From assembly GCA_039908345.1 (NCBI GenBank), contig JAMOBD010000001.1, forward strand, positions 193,712 through 249,972: a DNA stretch of 56,261 nt, read 5' to 3'. Shown here one piece after another: positions 26,352 to 35,268 of the stretch. Both the position numbers and the translations under genes were made by a program. This DNA comes from Magnetospirillum sp. WYHS-4 (GTDB lineage Bacteria; Pseudomonadota; Alphaproteobacteria; Rhodospirillales; GLO-3). The notes below the pieces were generated by a model that was not told the DNA's origin, ran no database searches, and saw only the letters and a list, made by a program, of their open reading frames with translations. Each line of letters starts with the position of its first letter. Within the stretch, counting starts at the first letter, position 1.

Positions 26352-29300
26352 ACCCACCCCGTGGGCGAGTGCCGTAAGCTTTCCAGCAACGCCCGCGTCG
26401 AGTTGAGGCGCGGGCGCCAGAGGCCGCGATCCTGCGCTTCCAGGAAGCGGGCCGCCATCTCGCGGAGCGCGGCCGGGTTGTGGGCGGCGAGGAAGGCGCG
26501 GACCGTCTCGTCTTCCAGGTAGGCCTGGAACAGGGCGTCGAACTGGTGGTCCTTGACGCAGCGCGCCGTGGCGGCGAAAGCGAACAGGTAGTCCACGGTC
26601 GCCGCCATCTCGAACGCCCCCTTGTAGCCGTGGCGCATGACGCCCGCGATCCATTTGGGATTGGCGGCGCGGGCGCGGACGACGCGGGCGACTTCTTCCT
26701 CCAGCGTCCGGATGCGGGGAGTCTCGGGCCGCGCGTGGTCGGCGTGGAAAACCTGCGGCTGGCTGCCCGAGAGGTTACGCACCGCCGCCGCCAGGCCGCC
26801 TTCGAACTGGTAGTAATCGTCGGAATCGAGCAGGTCGTGCTCGCGGTTGTCCTGGTTCTGCACCACCGCCTCGATGCGGCCCAGGCGGGCCTCGAACAGG
26901 CCGTGGGCCGCCTCGCCCCCCGTTCCGCCCCCATAGGCGTAGCCGCCCCAGGCCACATAGGCGCGGGCGAGGTCGGCGTCGGTTTCCCAGCCCTTTTCGT
27001 CGATCAGGGCCTGCAGGCCGGCCCCGTAGGCGCCGGGCATGGAACCGAAGACCCTGAAGCCAGCCCGCCGCCCCGCCTCCGCCTCGGGGATGCCGGCCGC
27101 GGCCAGCTTCGCTTGTTCCTCCCGTACACGGGCCGCCAGCGGGTTCCGGTCCGCCGGCTCGTTCAGGGCCGCCACGGCCCGCACGGCCGAATCGAACAGG
27201 TCGACCAGGCCGGGGAAAGCGTCGCGGAAAAAGCCGGAAACCCGCAATGTGACATCCACCCGTGGGCGGTCCAGCAGGTCCAGGGGCAGAATCTCGAATC
27301 CGGTCACCCGACGGGAGGCCGCGTCCCAGGTGGGCCGCACCCCCATCAGGGCCAAGCCCTGGGCGATGTCGTCGCCGCCGGTGCGCATGTTGGAGGTGCC
27401 CCAGGCGGTGAGCGCCATGGCGCGCGGCCAGTCGCCCCGGTCCTGAAGGTAGCGGCGGATCAACAGGTCCGCCGATTTCCAGCCCAAAGTCCAGGCGGCG
27501 GGGGTCGGCACGGTCCGGGTATCGACGGAATAGAAATTGCGCCCGGTGGGCAGGACCTCGGGCCGGCCGCGGGTAGGGGCGCCCGAAGGTCCGGGGGCTA
27601 CGAAGCGGCCGTCCAGGCCCCTGAGCAAGCCCGCCATCTCGGCGGCGCCGCAAGCTTCGACGGCGGGGCGCAGGGTACTGGCGATCCAGTCCAGAACCAT
27701 CCGCGAGGCCGGGCCGGGCGCTTGGCCTTCGCCCGCCGCCAGGCGGGCGGCCAGCAGTTCCAGGCGTTCCACCGTGTCGCCGTGGCTGCGCCAGGGATCG
27801 GCCGTGCCATCGTCCAGCAGGGCCGGGCGGGGACCGGTCCAGGCTTCGCCCATGGCGCAATCCAGGGGATCGAAGCCGAGCCCCAGGTCGGCGGCCAGAG
27901 CCCGGTGCAAGGAGGCATCCGGTCCCTCGCCCCGGCCGCGCGGCACCCGTGCCAGAGCAACCAGCAGGTCGGCGAGCAGGCGTCCCCGCGGGGCCTCGCC
28001 GAAGACGTGGAGGCCGTCGCGGATCTGCATCTCCTTCAATTCGCAGAGATGGGCGTCCAGCTTGGCGAGTGCCGATTCGCCCGCCTCCTCGCGGCCGATG
28101 CCCAGGTCCTCGTCCAGGCCGGTGGCGCGCATCAGCGAGAAGATTTCCTCGCTCAGCACCTTCAGCCGGCGCATGTCGCTCCCTGCCGCCTCGTAGTATT
28201 CGTCGGCAAGGCGTTCCAGATCGCGCAAGGGTCCGTAGGTTTCCGCCCGCGTCAGGGGCGGCGTCAGGTGGTCGACGATCACCGCGCCCGCCCGCCGCTT
28301 GGCCTGGGTCCCCTCGCCCGGATCGTTGACGATGAAGGGATAAAGATGGGGCATCGGGCCCAGGGCGGCTTCCGGATAACATCCCGCCGACAGCGCCACG
28401 CCCTTGCCCGGCAGCCATTCCAGATTGCCGTGCTTGCCCAGGTGGATAACCGCATGGGCGTCGAAGACGCGGCGCAGCCAGCCGTAGAAGGCCAGGTAGT
28501 CGTGGGTGGGCGGCAGGTCGGGGTCATGGTAGCTGGCGGTTGGATCGACGTTGTAGCCGCGCGCCGGCTGCACGGCGACGGCCACCTTGCCGAAGCGGGC
28601 CACCGGCAGGGCGAAGTTCAGGTTGCACATCAGGGACGGCCCGGCTTCGGGCGGGCCCCAGCGCTTGACCAGCTGGCGCATGGCCGCCTCGGGCAACGCC
28701 GCCAGCACGGGGCGGTAATCGGCGATCGACAGGCTTTCCCGCACCAGCCGGCAGGACCGGCCTTCGTTGGTCGGGCCTTCCTGGAGATGGCGGATCAGGG
28801 CGTCCCCGTCGTCCGGGATGCCCGCCACGTCGTAGCCCGCCGCCACCAGGGCGCGAAGAACGCCCACCGCCGCCGCCGGAGTATCGAGGCCCACCCCGTT
28901 GCCGATGCGTCCGTCGCGGTTGGGATAGTTGGCGAGCACCAGGGCGACGCGCCGTTCGGCGGGCGGGGTGGTGCGCAGCCGCGCCCAGTTGGCGGCCAGG
29001 GCGCAGACGAAGGCGATACGGTCCGGTTCCGGCTCGAAGGCGGTCAGGTCGCACTGGGTGAGTTCGTCCCGCCGTTCCACTCCTTTGAAGGCTACGGCGC
29101 GGGACAGGATGCGCCCGTCCACCTCGGGCAGGGCGACGTTCATGGCGATGTCGCGGGCCGCCAGGCCGTGGGTACCCTTCGCCCAATCCTCGCGCGAGGT
29201 GCCGGCGAAGACCACCTGCAACACCGGGCAGTCGCAGGCGGCGAACGGCGTTTCCGCTCCGGCCATGCCGACGGCGAAGCCGGTGGCGTTCAAGACCACG

Positions 29301-30046
29301 GCCGGCGGATGATCGGCCAGCAGGCGCTTCAAGGTCGCCGCCGCCACCGGATCGCGGAGGCTGGCGACGTGAATCGCCAAGGGATTGAGCCCCGTGTCGC
29401 GCAGGCCCTCGATCAAGGCGTCGACCGCCTTCAGGTTCCCCGCCTGGACCAGGGCGCGGTAGAAGACGAGAGCCGCCACCGGGCGAGTGGGGTCGGGCAC
29501 GAAGTCGCCGTGCGGACCGGCGCGCAGCAGGGGCCGGGGCTCTTGCCAATCGACGGGATGGCCGATGAGGTGGGCGGCGTAGGCGAGAAAGGCACGGGCG
29601 TTGTCGACGCCCCCTTGCACCAGATACTGCCAGAGCCGGTGGACGGCCTCGTGAGGCAGGTTGGAAAAGCCGGTCAGTTCGGCATCCGGCTGGTCGTCGC
29701 CGGGGAGGAAGGCGACGGGAATGCCGGCGTCGCGGCAAGCACCGGCAATCTGTTCGACTCCGTAGGCCCAGTATCCCCGCCCCCCCAGCACCCGCACCGC
29801 GACCAAGCGGGCATGGGCGACGATCTTTTCCACATAGAGGTCCACCGACAACGGATGGCCCAGGCGCATCAGGTTGGCGAGGCGCAGGGAGGGAAAGCCG
29901 TCGGGACAGGCGGCCCGGGCGGTGGCCAGACAGGACAGGTCCGAATCGGCGGCCGACAGGACGACGATGTCGCCCGGCGTCTGGCCCAGGTCGACGGCGC
30001 CCGTGCCGTCCGCGATCTCGCCCGGCTTGGCGGCGAGCAGGTGCAT
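26324..30046 (-). CDS. cobN: Cobaltochelatase large subunit CobN
   Basis: 1240 residues, near the usual length of about 1250-1270. Catalytic subunit of the ATP-dependent aerobic chelatase that inserts Co into hydrogenobyrinate a,c-diamide. Recognised segments include VIHLGKHGNLEWLPGK, NYPNRDGRIGNGVGLDTP, HLYPFIVNDPGEG, WGTSNMRTGGDDIAQGL and the C-terminal VDYLFAFAATA. Its helper subunits (ATPase CobS and CobT of the chelatase) are not in this window. It follows cobW by one base, a coupled cobW-cobN pair. The 3' end overlaps vapC by 28 bases. Confidence 0.96.
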   Translation of the reverse strand: MHLLAAKPGEIADGTGAVDLGQTPGDIVVLSAADSDLSCLATARAACPDGFPSLRLANLMRLGHPLSVDLYVEKIVAHARLVAVRVLGGRGYWAYGVEQIAGACRDAGIPVAFLPGDDQPDAELTGFSNLPHEAVHRLWQYLVQGGVDNARAFLAYAAHLIGHPVDWQEPRPLLRAGPHGDFVPDPTRPVAALVFYRALVQAGNLKAVDALIEGLRDTGLNPLAIHVASLRDPVAAATLKRLLADHPPAVVLNATGFAVGMAGAETPFAACDCPVLQVVFAGTSREDWAKGTHGLAARDIAMNVALPEVDGRILSRAVAFKGVERRDELTQCDLTAFEPEPDRIAFVCALAANWARLRTTPPAERRVALVLANYPNRDGRIGNGVGLDTPAAAVGVLRALVAAGYDVAGIPDDGDALIRHLQEGPTNEGRSCRLVRESLSIADYRPVLAALPEAAMRQLVKRWGPPEAGPSLMCNLNFALPVARFGKVAVAVQPARGYNVDPTASYHDPDLPPTHDYLAFYGWLRRVFDAHAVIHLGKHGNLEWLPGKGVALSAGCYPEAALGPMPHLYPFIVNDPGEGTQAKRRAGAVIVDHLTPPLTRAETYGPLRDLERLADEYYEAAGSDMRRLKVLSEEIFSLMRATGLDEDLGIGREEAGESALAKLDAHLCELKEMQIRDGLHVFGEAPRGRLLADLLVALARVPRGRGEGPDASLHRALAADLGLGFDPLDCAMGEAWTGPRPALLDDGTADPWRSHGDTVERLELLAARLAAGEGQAPGPASRMVLDWIASTLRPAVEACGAAEMAGLLRGLDGRFVAPGPSGAPTRGRPEVLPTGRNFYSVDTRTVPTPAAWTLGWKSADLLIRRYLQDRGDWPRAMALTAWGTSNMRTGGDDIAQGLALMGVRPTWDAASRRVTGFEILPLDLLDRPRVDVTLRVSGFFRDAFPGLVDLFDSAVRAVAALNEPADRNPLAARVREEQAKLAAAGIPEAEAGRRAGFRVFGSMPGAYGAGLQALIDEKGWETDADLARAYVAWGGYAYGGGTGGEAAHGLFEARLGRIEAVVQNQDNREHDLLDSDDYYQFEGGLAAAVRNLSGSQPQVFHADHARPETPRIRTLEEEVARVVRARAANPKWIAGVMRHGYKGAFEMAATVDYLFAFAATARCVKDHQFDALFQAYLEDETVRAFLAAHNPAALREMAARFLEAQDRGLWRPRLNSTRALLESLRHSPTGWVHVHRTATE

Positions 30047-30047
30047 G

Positions 30048-31049
30048 TCAGTCCCGGATCGCCGCCTCGATGGCGACGCGGTCCAGCCCCTTGAGGCCGA
30101 TCACCACCAGGCGGCTGGCCCGGGGTTCCCCCTCCAGCCAGAAGCGGTCGTAGTAATGTTCGATGCGTTGGCCCACAGCCTGCATCAGGTGGCGCATGGG
30201 CTTGCCCGGCACCTCCAGGAAGCCCTTGACGCGCAAGATGTCGTGGCTGGCGACGGCCGCCATCAGCCGTTGGCGCAAGCGGTCGGGGTCTTCGACGGGC
30301 GGCAGGTCCACCACGAAGCTTTCGAAATCGTCGTGGTCGTGGCCTTCCTCGCCGTCGTGGCGCGAAGGACGGCCGTCGATGGCGTCCTCCGCCTTGGCCG
30401 CGAGGCCCAGCACCAGGTCGGGGTGCAGCCAGGAATTGGCCGTCTCCACCGCCTTGACGCCCGGTCGCAGCCGGGCGCGCACCAAGGCCCCGGTCGCCTG
30501 GTAGGCCTTGGCGTCCATCAGGTCGCGCTTGTTGAGGATGACCAGATCGGCGGCGGCCAACTGGTCGTCGAACAGTTCCTCCAGCGGCGCGTCGTGGTCG
30601 GGCGGCGAATCGGGACCCGGTCCGTCTGCGAAGCGGCCGGCCGCCACCGCCGGGGTGTCGATCATCGCCACCACGCCGTCCACGGTAACCCGCGCCCGCA
30701 CGGCCGGCCACTGGAAGGCCTTGACCAGCGGCTTGGGCAGCGCTAGGCCCGAGGTCTCGATCAGGATGTGGTCGGGCGGCTGCGGCCGGTCGAGCAGCTT
30801 CTCCATGGCCGGCAGGAACTCGTCGGCCACGGTGCAGCAGAGGCAGCCGTTGGCCAGTTCGATCACGTCGTCGGCGCAGCACGCGCTTTTCAGCCCGCCC
30901 AGCAGCAGGTCGCGATCCACGCCCAGATCGCCGAACTCGTTGACGATCAAAGCCATCTTCCGGCCGGAATTGACCAGCAGGTGGCGGATCAGGGTGGTCT
31001 TGCCGCTACCCAGAAAGCCGGTGACGACGGTGACGGGAATCTTCTGCAT
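30048..31049 (-). CDS. cobW: CobW-family GTPase, cobalamin synthesis
   Basis: 333 residues, G3E GTPase. Walker A FLGSGKTTL, the metal-site motif ANGCLCCTV (CxCC), ETSGLALPKP and the NKRDLMD base-recognition motif are present, and a His/Asp/Glu-rich stretch RHDGEEGHDHDD lies between the GTPase and C-terminal domains. CobW proteins are proposed to deliver Co to the chelatase. The ATG at 31049 is preferred to the in-frame 31103 because it matches the family start MQKIPVTVVTGF. It is directly upstream of cobN. Confidence 0.93.
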   Translation of the reverse strand: MQKIPVTVVTGFLGSGKTTLIRHLLVNSGRKMALIVNEFGDLGVDRDLLLGGLKSACCADDVIELANGCLCCTVADEFLPAMEKLLDRPQPPDHILIETSGLALPKPLVKAFQWPAVRARVTVDGVVAMIDTPAVAAGRFADGPGPDSPPDHDAPLEELFDDQLAAADLVILNKRDLMDAKAYQATGALVRARLRPGVKAVETANSWLHPDLVLGLAAKAEDAIDGRPSRHDGEEGHDHDDFESFVVDLPPVEDPDRLRQRLMAAVASHDILRVKGFLEVPGKPMRHLMQAVGQRIEHYYDRFWLEGEPRASRLVVIGLKGLDRVAIEAAIRD

Positions 31050-31083
31050 GGCCCCATCCCCTAGCACGGCGAGGCCGTCCTTG

Positions 31084-31626
31084 TCAGTCCTTTTGGGCGA
31101 CATCCTTCAGGACCAGGGGAAGGCCGGCGGTCACCAGCACCACCCGGTCGGCCGCCATGGCCGCCGCCTGGTTGAGGTGGCCCAGGGAATCGGCGAAGGC
31201 CCGCGCCAGGGGGTTGGACGAGATGCCGCCCAGGCCGACCTCGTTGGAAACCAGCACCACCGGCCCCGAGAGGTCGGACAGGCAGGCGATCAGGCAGCGG
31301 GTCTCGGCTTCGGGGTCTCGGCCGGCCTCCATCAGGTTGGACAGCCAGACCGTCAGGCAATCCACCAGTACCGGTGCGCCCTCGCGGGTCATCTCGCGCA
31401 ACGTCTCCACGAGGTCGAGAGGCGTCTCGACCGTGGTCCAGATTTCGCCGCGCCGTTCCTTGTGGCTCGCGATGCGCCGCATCATCTCGGCATCGCGCGG
31501 CTCCGCCGTCGCCAGATAGATTCCGTTGCCCCTCGCGGTGGTCAGTTGTTCCGCATGGGCGCTCTTGCCCGAACGGATGCCGCCCAGAACCAGGGTTACG
31601 GCGGGAAGAGGCTTTCCTGTCTTCAT
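31084..31626 (-). CDS. cobU: Adenosylcobinamide kinase/guanylyltransferase
   Basis: 180 residues (named CobP in Pseudomonas nomenclature). The P-loop LVLGGIRSGKSAHAE, the RRGEIWTTVE segment, VDCLTVWLSNL and VSNEVGLGGI are diagnostic. The bifunctional enzyme phosphorylates adenosylcobinamide and activates it with GTP for the lower-ligand step. It precedes cobW on the same strand with a gap of 34 bases (or overlaps the longer cobW start). Confidence 0.94.
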   Translation of the reverse strand: MKTGKPLPAVTLVLGGIRSGKSAHAEQLTTARGNGIYLATAEPRDAEMMRRIASHKERRGEIWTTVETPLDLVETLREMTREGAPVLVDCLTVWLSNLMEAGRDPEAETRCLIACLSDLSGPVVLVSNEVGLGGISSNPLARAFADSLGHLNQAAAMAADRVVLVTAGLPLVLKDVAQKD

Positions 31627-31659
31627 GGGTCGAATCCTAGCACGGCTTTGCGCGAATCG

Positions 31660-32283
31660 TCATGACGGACCGCACAGGTCGCCGTTGACCAGGTTCACCC
31701 GCCAGATGCCGCCCCGTCCGCTCAGGATAGGCCCGCCCATGTGGTCGAGACGGGTAATCGTCAGATTGCCGATCGCCACGGCCAAGGCCCGGGTGGCTTC
31801 CAGCCCCAGGGCCAAGGCCACCGCGGCGCGAATGGTGCCGCCATGGGCGACGGCGACGATGTCGCGGCCGGAATGTTCCTCTGTCAGGCGGTCGATCACC
31901 CTGGCCGTGCGGGCGATGACCTGGGCGAAGCTTTCGCCGCCGGGCGGGGCGCTGTTGCCGGGATCGGCCCAGAAGGTCTCGCAGACTCCGCCCGTGCCGT
32001 CCTGCAGTTCCTCCCAGCGTCGTCCTTGCCAGGCGCCGAAATGCTGTTCGGCCAAGTGAGGCTCCAGCGTCGGTGTGCCTCCCAGGGCCAGGGCGGTTTG
32101 CCGGGCCCGCGACAAGGGACTCGCCACCCAGACGGCGCCCTTCGGCAAGGCCGCGCTCAGCCGGGAGAAGCGCGTCCCGTCGGAGATGTCGCAGGGCACG
32201 TCGCCATCTCCGTAGGCCACGCCTTCGAACCCGATGACGGGGGCATGGCGGATCCACCACCAGCGGGTCACGGGAGCGGTCAT
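31660..32283 (-). CDS. cobC: Histidine phosphatase, alpha-ribazole phosphatase-like
   Basis: 207 residues of the phosphoglycerate-mutase-like superfamily. The catalytic motif is IRHAPV (RHA instead of RHG), SPLSRARQTALAL follows, and the second His is in VAHGGTIRAA. In cobalamin clusters this family member is the alpha-ribazole-5'-phosphate phosphatase. It overlaps cobS by four bases, which supports the role. The start at 32283 is set by this overlap and the family N-terminus. Confidence 0.83.
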   Translation of the reverse strand: MTAPVTRWWWIRHAPVIGFEGVAYGDGDVPCDISDGTRFSRLSAALPKGAVWVASPLSRARQTALALGGTPTLEPHLAEQHFGAWQGRRWEELQDGTGGVCETFWADPGNSAPPGGESFAQVIARTARVIDRLTEEHSGRDIVAVAHGGTIRAAVALALGLEATRALAVAIGNLTITRLDHMGGPILSGRGGIWRVNLVNGDLCGPS

Positions 32284-33005
32284 GGGCGGGCTCCGGCGAT
32301 CAGCAGGATGGCGATTTCCGCCGCCTGCTGGCAGGCCCCCAGCACGTCGCCGGTCTGGCCACCGATCTGGCGCCTTGCCAGCAAGGCGAAGGTGGCCGCC
32401 GCCGCCAGCCCGGCCAGCCAAGCCGGCGGTCCCACGGTGCCCAGGCAGGCGGCGAGACCCAGCAGCAAGGCCGCCGTCGCGCCCGGGACCGTGGGCGTGC
32501 CGGCGCCTTGCCCGAGACCGTCGAAGCGGGCCGGTGGCAGGCGGCGCATGACCAAAGGCAGGAAGCCGCGCGAAGCCATGCCGGCCGCGACCAACGCCCA
32601 AGCTGCATCCTCGGGCCGAGCGATCCAGGCCAACGCCGCGGCACGCAGGCCGATGCCGAAGACCACGGCCAGCACGCCGAAGCTGCCGATGCGGCTGTCG
32701 CGCATGATTTCCAGCTTGCGGTCGCGGGTGGCCCCGCCGCCGAAGCCGTCGGCAACATCGGCCAGGCCGTCCTCGTGCAGCCCGCCGGTAATCAGGGTCT
32801 GGGAGACAAGGGCAAGCAGTGCCGCCGCCAAGGGGCCGAGCCCCAGGTGGAGGGCGCCGAGGAGAACCAGGGCCCCCGCCCCGCCCACCGCCAGTCCGAC
32901 CAGGGGAAAGGCGAAGGCGGCTCGTGCCAGGGGGGGCGGCGGCGATTCGAAGCGGACGGGCAGGCGGGTGAGGAAGCCGAAGGCGGTCTTGACCAGAATA
33001 ACCAT
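32280..33005 (-). CDS. cobS: Adenosylcobinamide-GDP ribazoletransferase (cobalamin synthase)
   Basis: 241 residues, integral membrane protein with several hydrophobic segments. FLTRLPV near the N-terminus, GGLHEDGLADVADGFGGG and MRDSRIGSFGVLAVVF are the conserved motifs of the CDP-alcohol-phosphotransferase-like family. It joins GDP-cobinamide and alpha-ribazole. Called cobV in the aerobic nomenclature, so it must not be confused with the chelatase ATPase CobS. It heads the cobS-cobC-cobU-cobW-cobN strand and is divergent from cobT. Confidence 0.92.
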   Translation of the reverse strand: MVILVKTAFGFLTRLPVRFESPPPPLARAAFAFPLVGLAVGGAGALVLLGALHLGLGPLAAALLALVSQTLITGGLHEDGLADVADGFGGGATRDRKLEIMRDSRIGSFGVLAVVFGIGLRAAALAWIARPEDAAWALVAAGMASRGFLPLVMRRLPPARFDGLGQGAGTPTVPGATAALLLGLAACLGTVGPPAWLAGLAAAATFALLARRQIGGQTGDVLGACQQAAEIAILLIAGARP

Positions 33006-33087
33006 GGGATTCGCTGCACCCCGCTCGACAGGAACACTCAGGCGTTATAGGGGAGGGTTTCATTCTTGGAAAGAAGGGACCCACCCC

Positions 33088-34107
33088 ATGCCGCCCGTCA
33101 CCAGCCTCGCCGAGGTCCGCAAGCTGCTCGTCGCCCTGCCCGGCCCCGACGAGGAGGCCGCCGCCGCGGCGGCCCGGCGGGAGCCTCAGTTGACCAAGCC
33201 GGCCGGCTCCCTGGGCCGGCTGGAGGAACTGGCGGCCTGGATGGCCGCCTGGCAGGGCCGTCACCCGCCCACCGTCGACCGCCCCATGGCGGTGGTCTTC
33301 GCCGGCAATCACGGCGTTGCGGCGCAAGGGGTATCTGCCTTCCCCGCCGAGGTGACCCATCAGATGGTCGCCAACTTCAAGGCCGGCGGCGCCGCCATCA
33401 ACCAGCTTTGCGCCAGCATCGGCATCGAATTGCGAGTCGGGGCCCTGGCGCTCGACCGCCCGGTGCGCGACTTCACCCAGGCCCCGGCGATGGACGAGGC
33501 CGACTGCGTGGAGGCCATCGCCTATGGCATGGCCGCGGTGGAAGATGGCATCGATCTGCTGGTGCTGGGTGAGATGGGCATCGCCAACACCACCCCCTCG
33601 GCCGCCATCTGCCATGCCCTTTTCGGGGCCGACGGCGCCTTCTGGACCGGACCGGGGACGGGCGTGGCCGGTAGCCAGCTGGCCAACAAGGCCCGGGTGG
33701 TGGGCGAGGGCGTGGCCCGGCACCGGGCCGCCATGACCGACGGGCTGGAGGTGCTGCGCCATGTGGGGGGACGCGAACTGGCGGCCATCGCCGGGGCCGT
33801 GCTGGCGGCCCGGCTGAAGCGGGTGCCCGTGATGCTGGACGGCTACGTCTGCACCTCGGCCGCGGCGGTGCTGGAGGCCTGCCGTCCCGGTGCGCTCGAT
33901 CATTGCCAGGTCGGCCATGCTTCGTCCGAACCTGGTCATGTCCGGCTGCTGGAGCGGCTGGACAAGAGGCCGCTGCTGGACCTGGGCATGCGCCTGGGCG
34001 AGGCATCGGGCGCCGCCCTGGCCGTCGCCCTGGTCAAGGCCGCCGTTGCCTGCCACGCCGGCATGGCCACCTTCGCCGAAGCGGTGGTCAGTCGGCGGGA
34101 AGGGTAA
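33088..34107 (+). CDS. cobT: Nicotinate-nucleotide--DMB phosphoribosyltransferase
   Basis: 339 residues, forms alpha-ribazole phosphate for the lower ligand. Motifs: KPAGSLGRLEELAAW near residue 40, VVFAGNHGVAAQGVSAFP, LGEMGIANTTPSAA, the glycine-rich GPGTGVAG and C-terminal LGMRLGEASGAALA with the catalytic Glu. It starts at ATG 33088 and is divergent from cobS across 82 bases. No cobalamin riboswitch pattern was seen in that gap. This is CobU in the aerobic nomenclature. Confidence 0.95.
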   Translation: MPPVTSLAEVRKLLVALPGPDEEAAAAAARREPQLTKPAGSLGRLEELAAWMAAWQGRHPPTVDRPMAVVFAGNHGVAAQGVSAFPAEVTHQMVANFKAGGAAINQLCASIGIELRVGALALDRPVRDFTQAPAMDEADCVEAIAYGMAAVEDGIDLLVLGEMGIANTTPSAAICHALFGADGAFWTGPGTGVAGSQLANKARVVGEGVARHRAAMTDGLEVLRHVGGRELAAIAGAVLAARLKRVPVMLDGYVCTSAAAVLEACRPGALDHCQVGHASSEPGHVRLLERLDKRPLLDLGMRLGEASGAALAVALVKAAVACHAGMATFAEAVVSRREG

Positions 34108-34147
34108 GCCTTTGACAGGCGGGACCTTCGGGTGGAACCTGGAGGAT

Positions 34148-35266
34148 ATGTTCGCCCCCATCGCCCTCTATCTCCACTGGCCGTTCTGCCGGTCCAAGTG
34201 CGGCTATTGCGATTTCAACAGCGTCGCGGCCGGCGAGATCGACCAGGCCCGTTGGCGGGCGGCGCTGGTGCGGGAAATGGAACATTTCGCAGCCGAAGCC
34301 GGGGGGCGGACGGTTGAAAGCATCTTCTTCGGCGGCGGCACGCCATCCCTGATGGCGCCGGAGACCGTGGCGGCGACCATCGAGGCCGCCCATAGGTTCT
34401 GGCGGATCGCACCGGATGCCGAGGTCACCCTGGAGGCCAATCCTACCTCTGTCGAAGCGGGGCGCTTTGCCGCCTATCGCGACGCCGGGATCAACCGGTT
34501 ATCCGTGGGCGTCCAGTCGCTCGACGATCAGACACTTGCCTTTCTAGGGCGAGAGCATTCGGCGGCCGAGGCGCAACATGCCGTCGAGTTGGCGGCCCGG
34601 ATTTTTCCGCGTCATTCCATCGATCTTATCTACGCCCACCCGAACCAGGACCGCGAGTCCTGGGCTGCGGAATTGAAATCGGCCTTGCCGCTCGTCCGCG
34701 ATCATATTTCGCTCTACGAGTTGACCGTAGAGGAGGGGACTCCATTTGGCCGCCATGGCGTCGCGGAAGCGCCCGAGGAACTCGGCACCGACCTTTACAA
34801 GATCACCCAGGAAATCTTATGCGGGGCCGGCCTACCGGCCTACGAGGTCTCGAGTCATGCCCGGCCGGGAGCGGAATGCCGCTACAATCTGCATGTCTGG
34901 CGGGGCGGCGGCTACCTTGGGATCGGGCCGGGAGCCCACGGACGGTTGACCGGAGATGACGGGACGACCGCGGCCATCCATCAAGTCCGCGACCCGGCTC
35001 GCTGGCTGGACGCGGTCGAGAGAGCGGGCCACGGCACGGCCGGCCGGACCGTCCTGTCGGCGGAGGAAAGGCGGGACGAGGCGGTTCTGCTGGGCTTGCG
35101 GCTCGCCGAAGGCATTGGCCCGGACCTCGCCGCCGGCCTCCCGATAGACAGGATCATCGAGATGATCGAGTCCGGCCACCTTCGCCTGTCCAACGAAAGC
35201 CGGCTGGCAACCACTCCGACCGGGCGCCTTTGCCTTAACGCCGTCACGTTAAGATTATTGGCGTGA
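34148..35266 (+). CDS. hemW: Radical SAM heme chaperone HemW
   Basis: 372 residues. Radical SAM motif CRSKCGYCDF (CxxxCxxC) follows LYLHWPF; FGGGTPSLM, LEANPTSVE, RLSVGVQSLDD and IDLIYAHPNQ follow, all typical of the oxygen-independent-coproporphyrinogen-oxidase-like HemW group, which hands heme to acceptors. The ATG at 34148 has GGAGG only two bases away, too close; an in-frame TTG at 34112 with GGGAAGGG seven bases upstream is a credible alternative adding 12 residues. Codon use is looser than neighbours, with TTA and AGA at the 3' end. The stop lies two bases from the convergent comM stop. Confidence 0.88.
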   Translation: MFAPIALYLHWPFCRSKCGYCDFNSVAAGEIDQARWRAALVREMEHFAAEAGGRTVESIFFGGGTPSLMAPETVAATIEAAHRFWRIAPDAEVTLEANPTSVEAGRFAAYRDAGINRLSVGVQSLDDQTLAFLGREHSAAEAQHAVELAARIFPRHSIDLIYAHPNQDRESWAAELKSALPLVRDHISLYELTVEEGTPFGRHGVAEAPEELGTDLYKITQEILCGAGLPAYEVSSHARPGAECRYNLHVWRGGGYLGIGPGAHGRLTGDDGTTAAIHQVRDPARWLDAVERAGHGTAGRTVLSAEERRDEAVLLGLRLAEGIGPDLAAGLPIDRIIEMIESGHLRLSNESRLATTPTGRLCLNAVTLRLLA

Positions 35267-35268
35267 TG

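Noticed and set aside
26480..30094. Open frame of 1204 codons on the plus strand opposite cobN
   Set aside because: Mirror of the strongly biased codons of cobN; no motif, and the encoded sequence is low-complexity Gly/Arg/Gln-rich.
31620..31640. tRNA-like T-arm (GGTCGAATCC) upstream of cobU
   Set aside because: No acceptor, D-arm or anticodon stems can be formed around it.
33006..33087. Cobalamin riboswitch between cobS and cobT
   Set aside because: The gap is only 82 bases and lacks the conserved core pattern; too short for a full aptamer plus switch.
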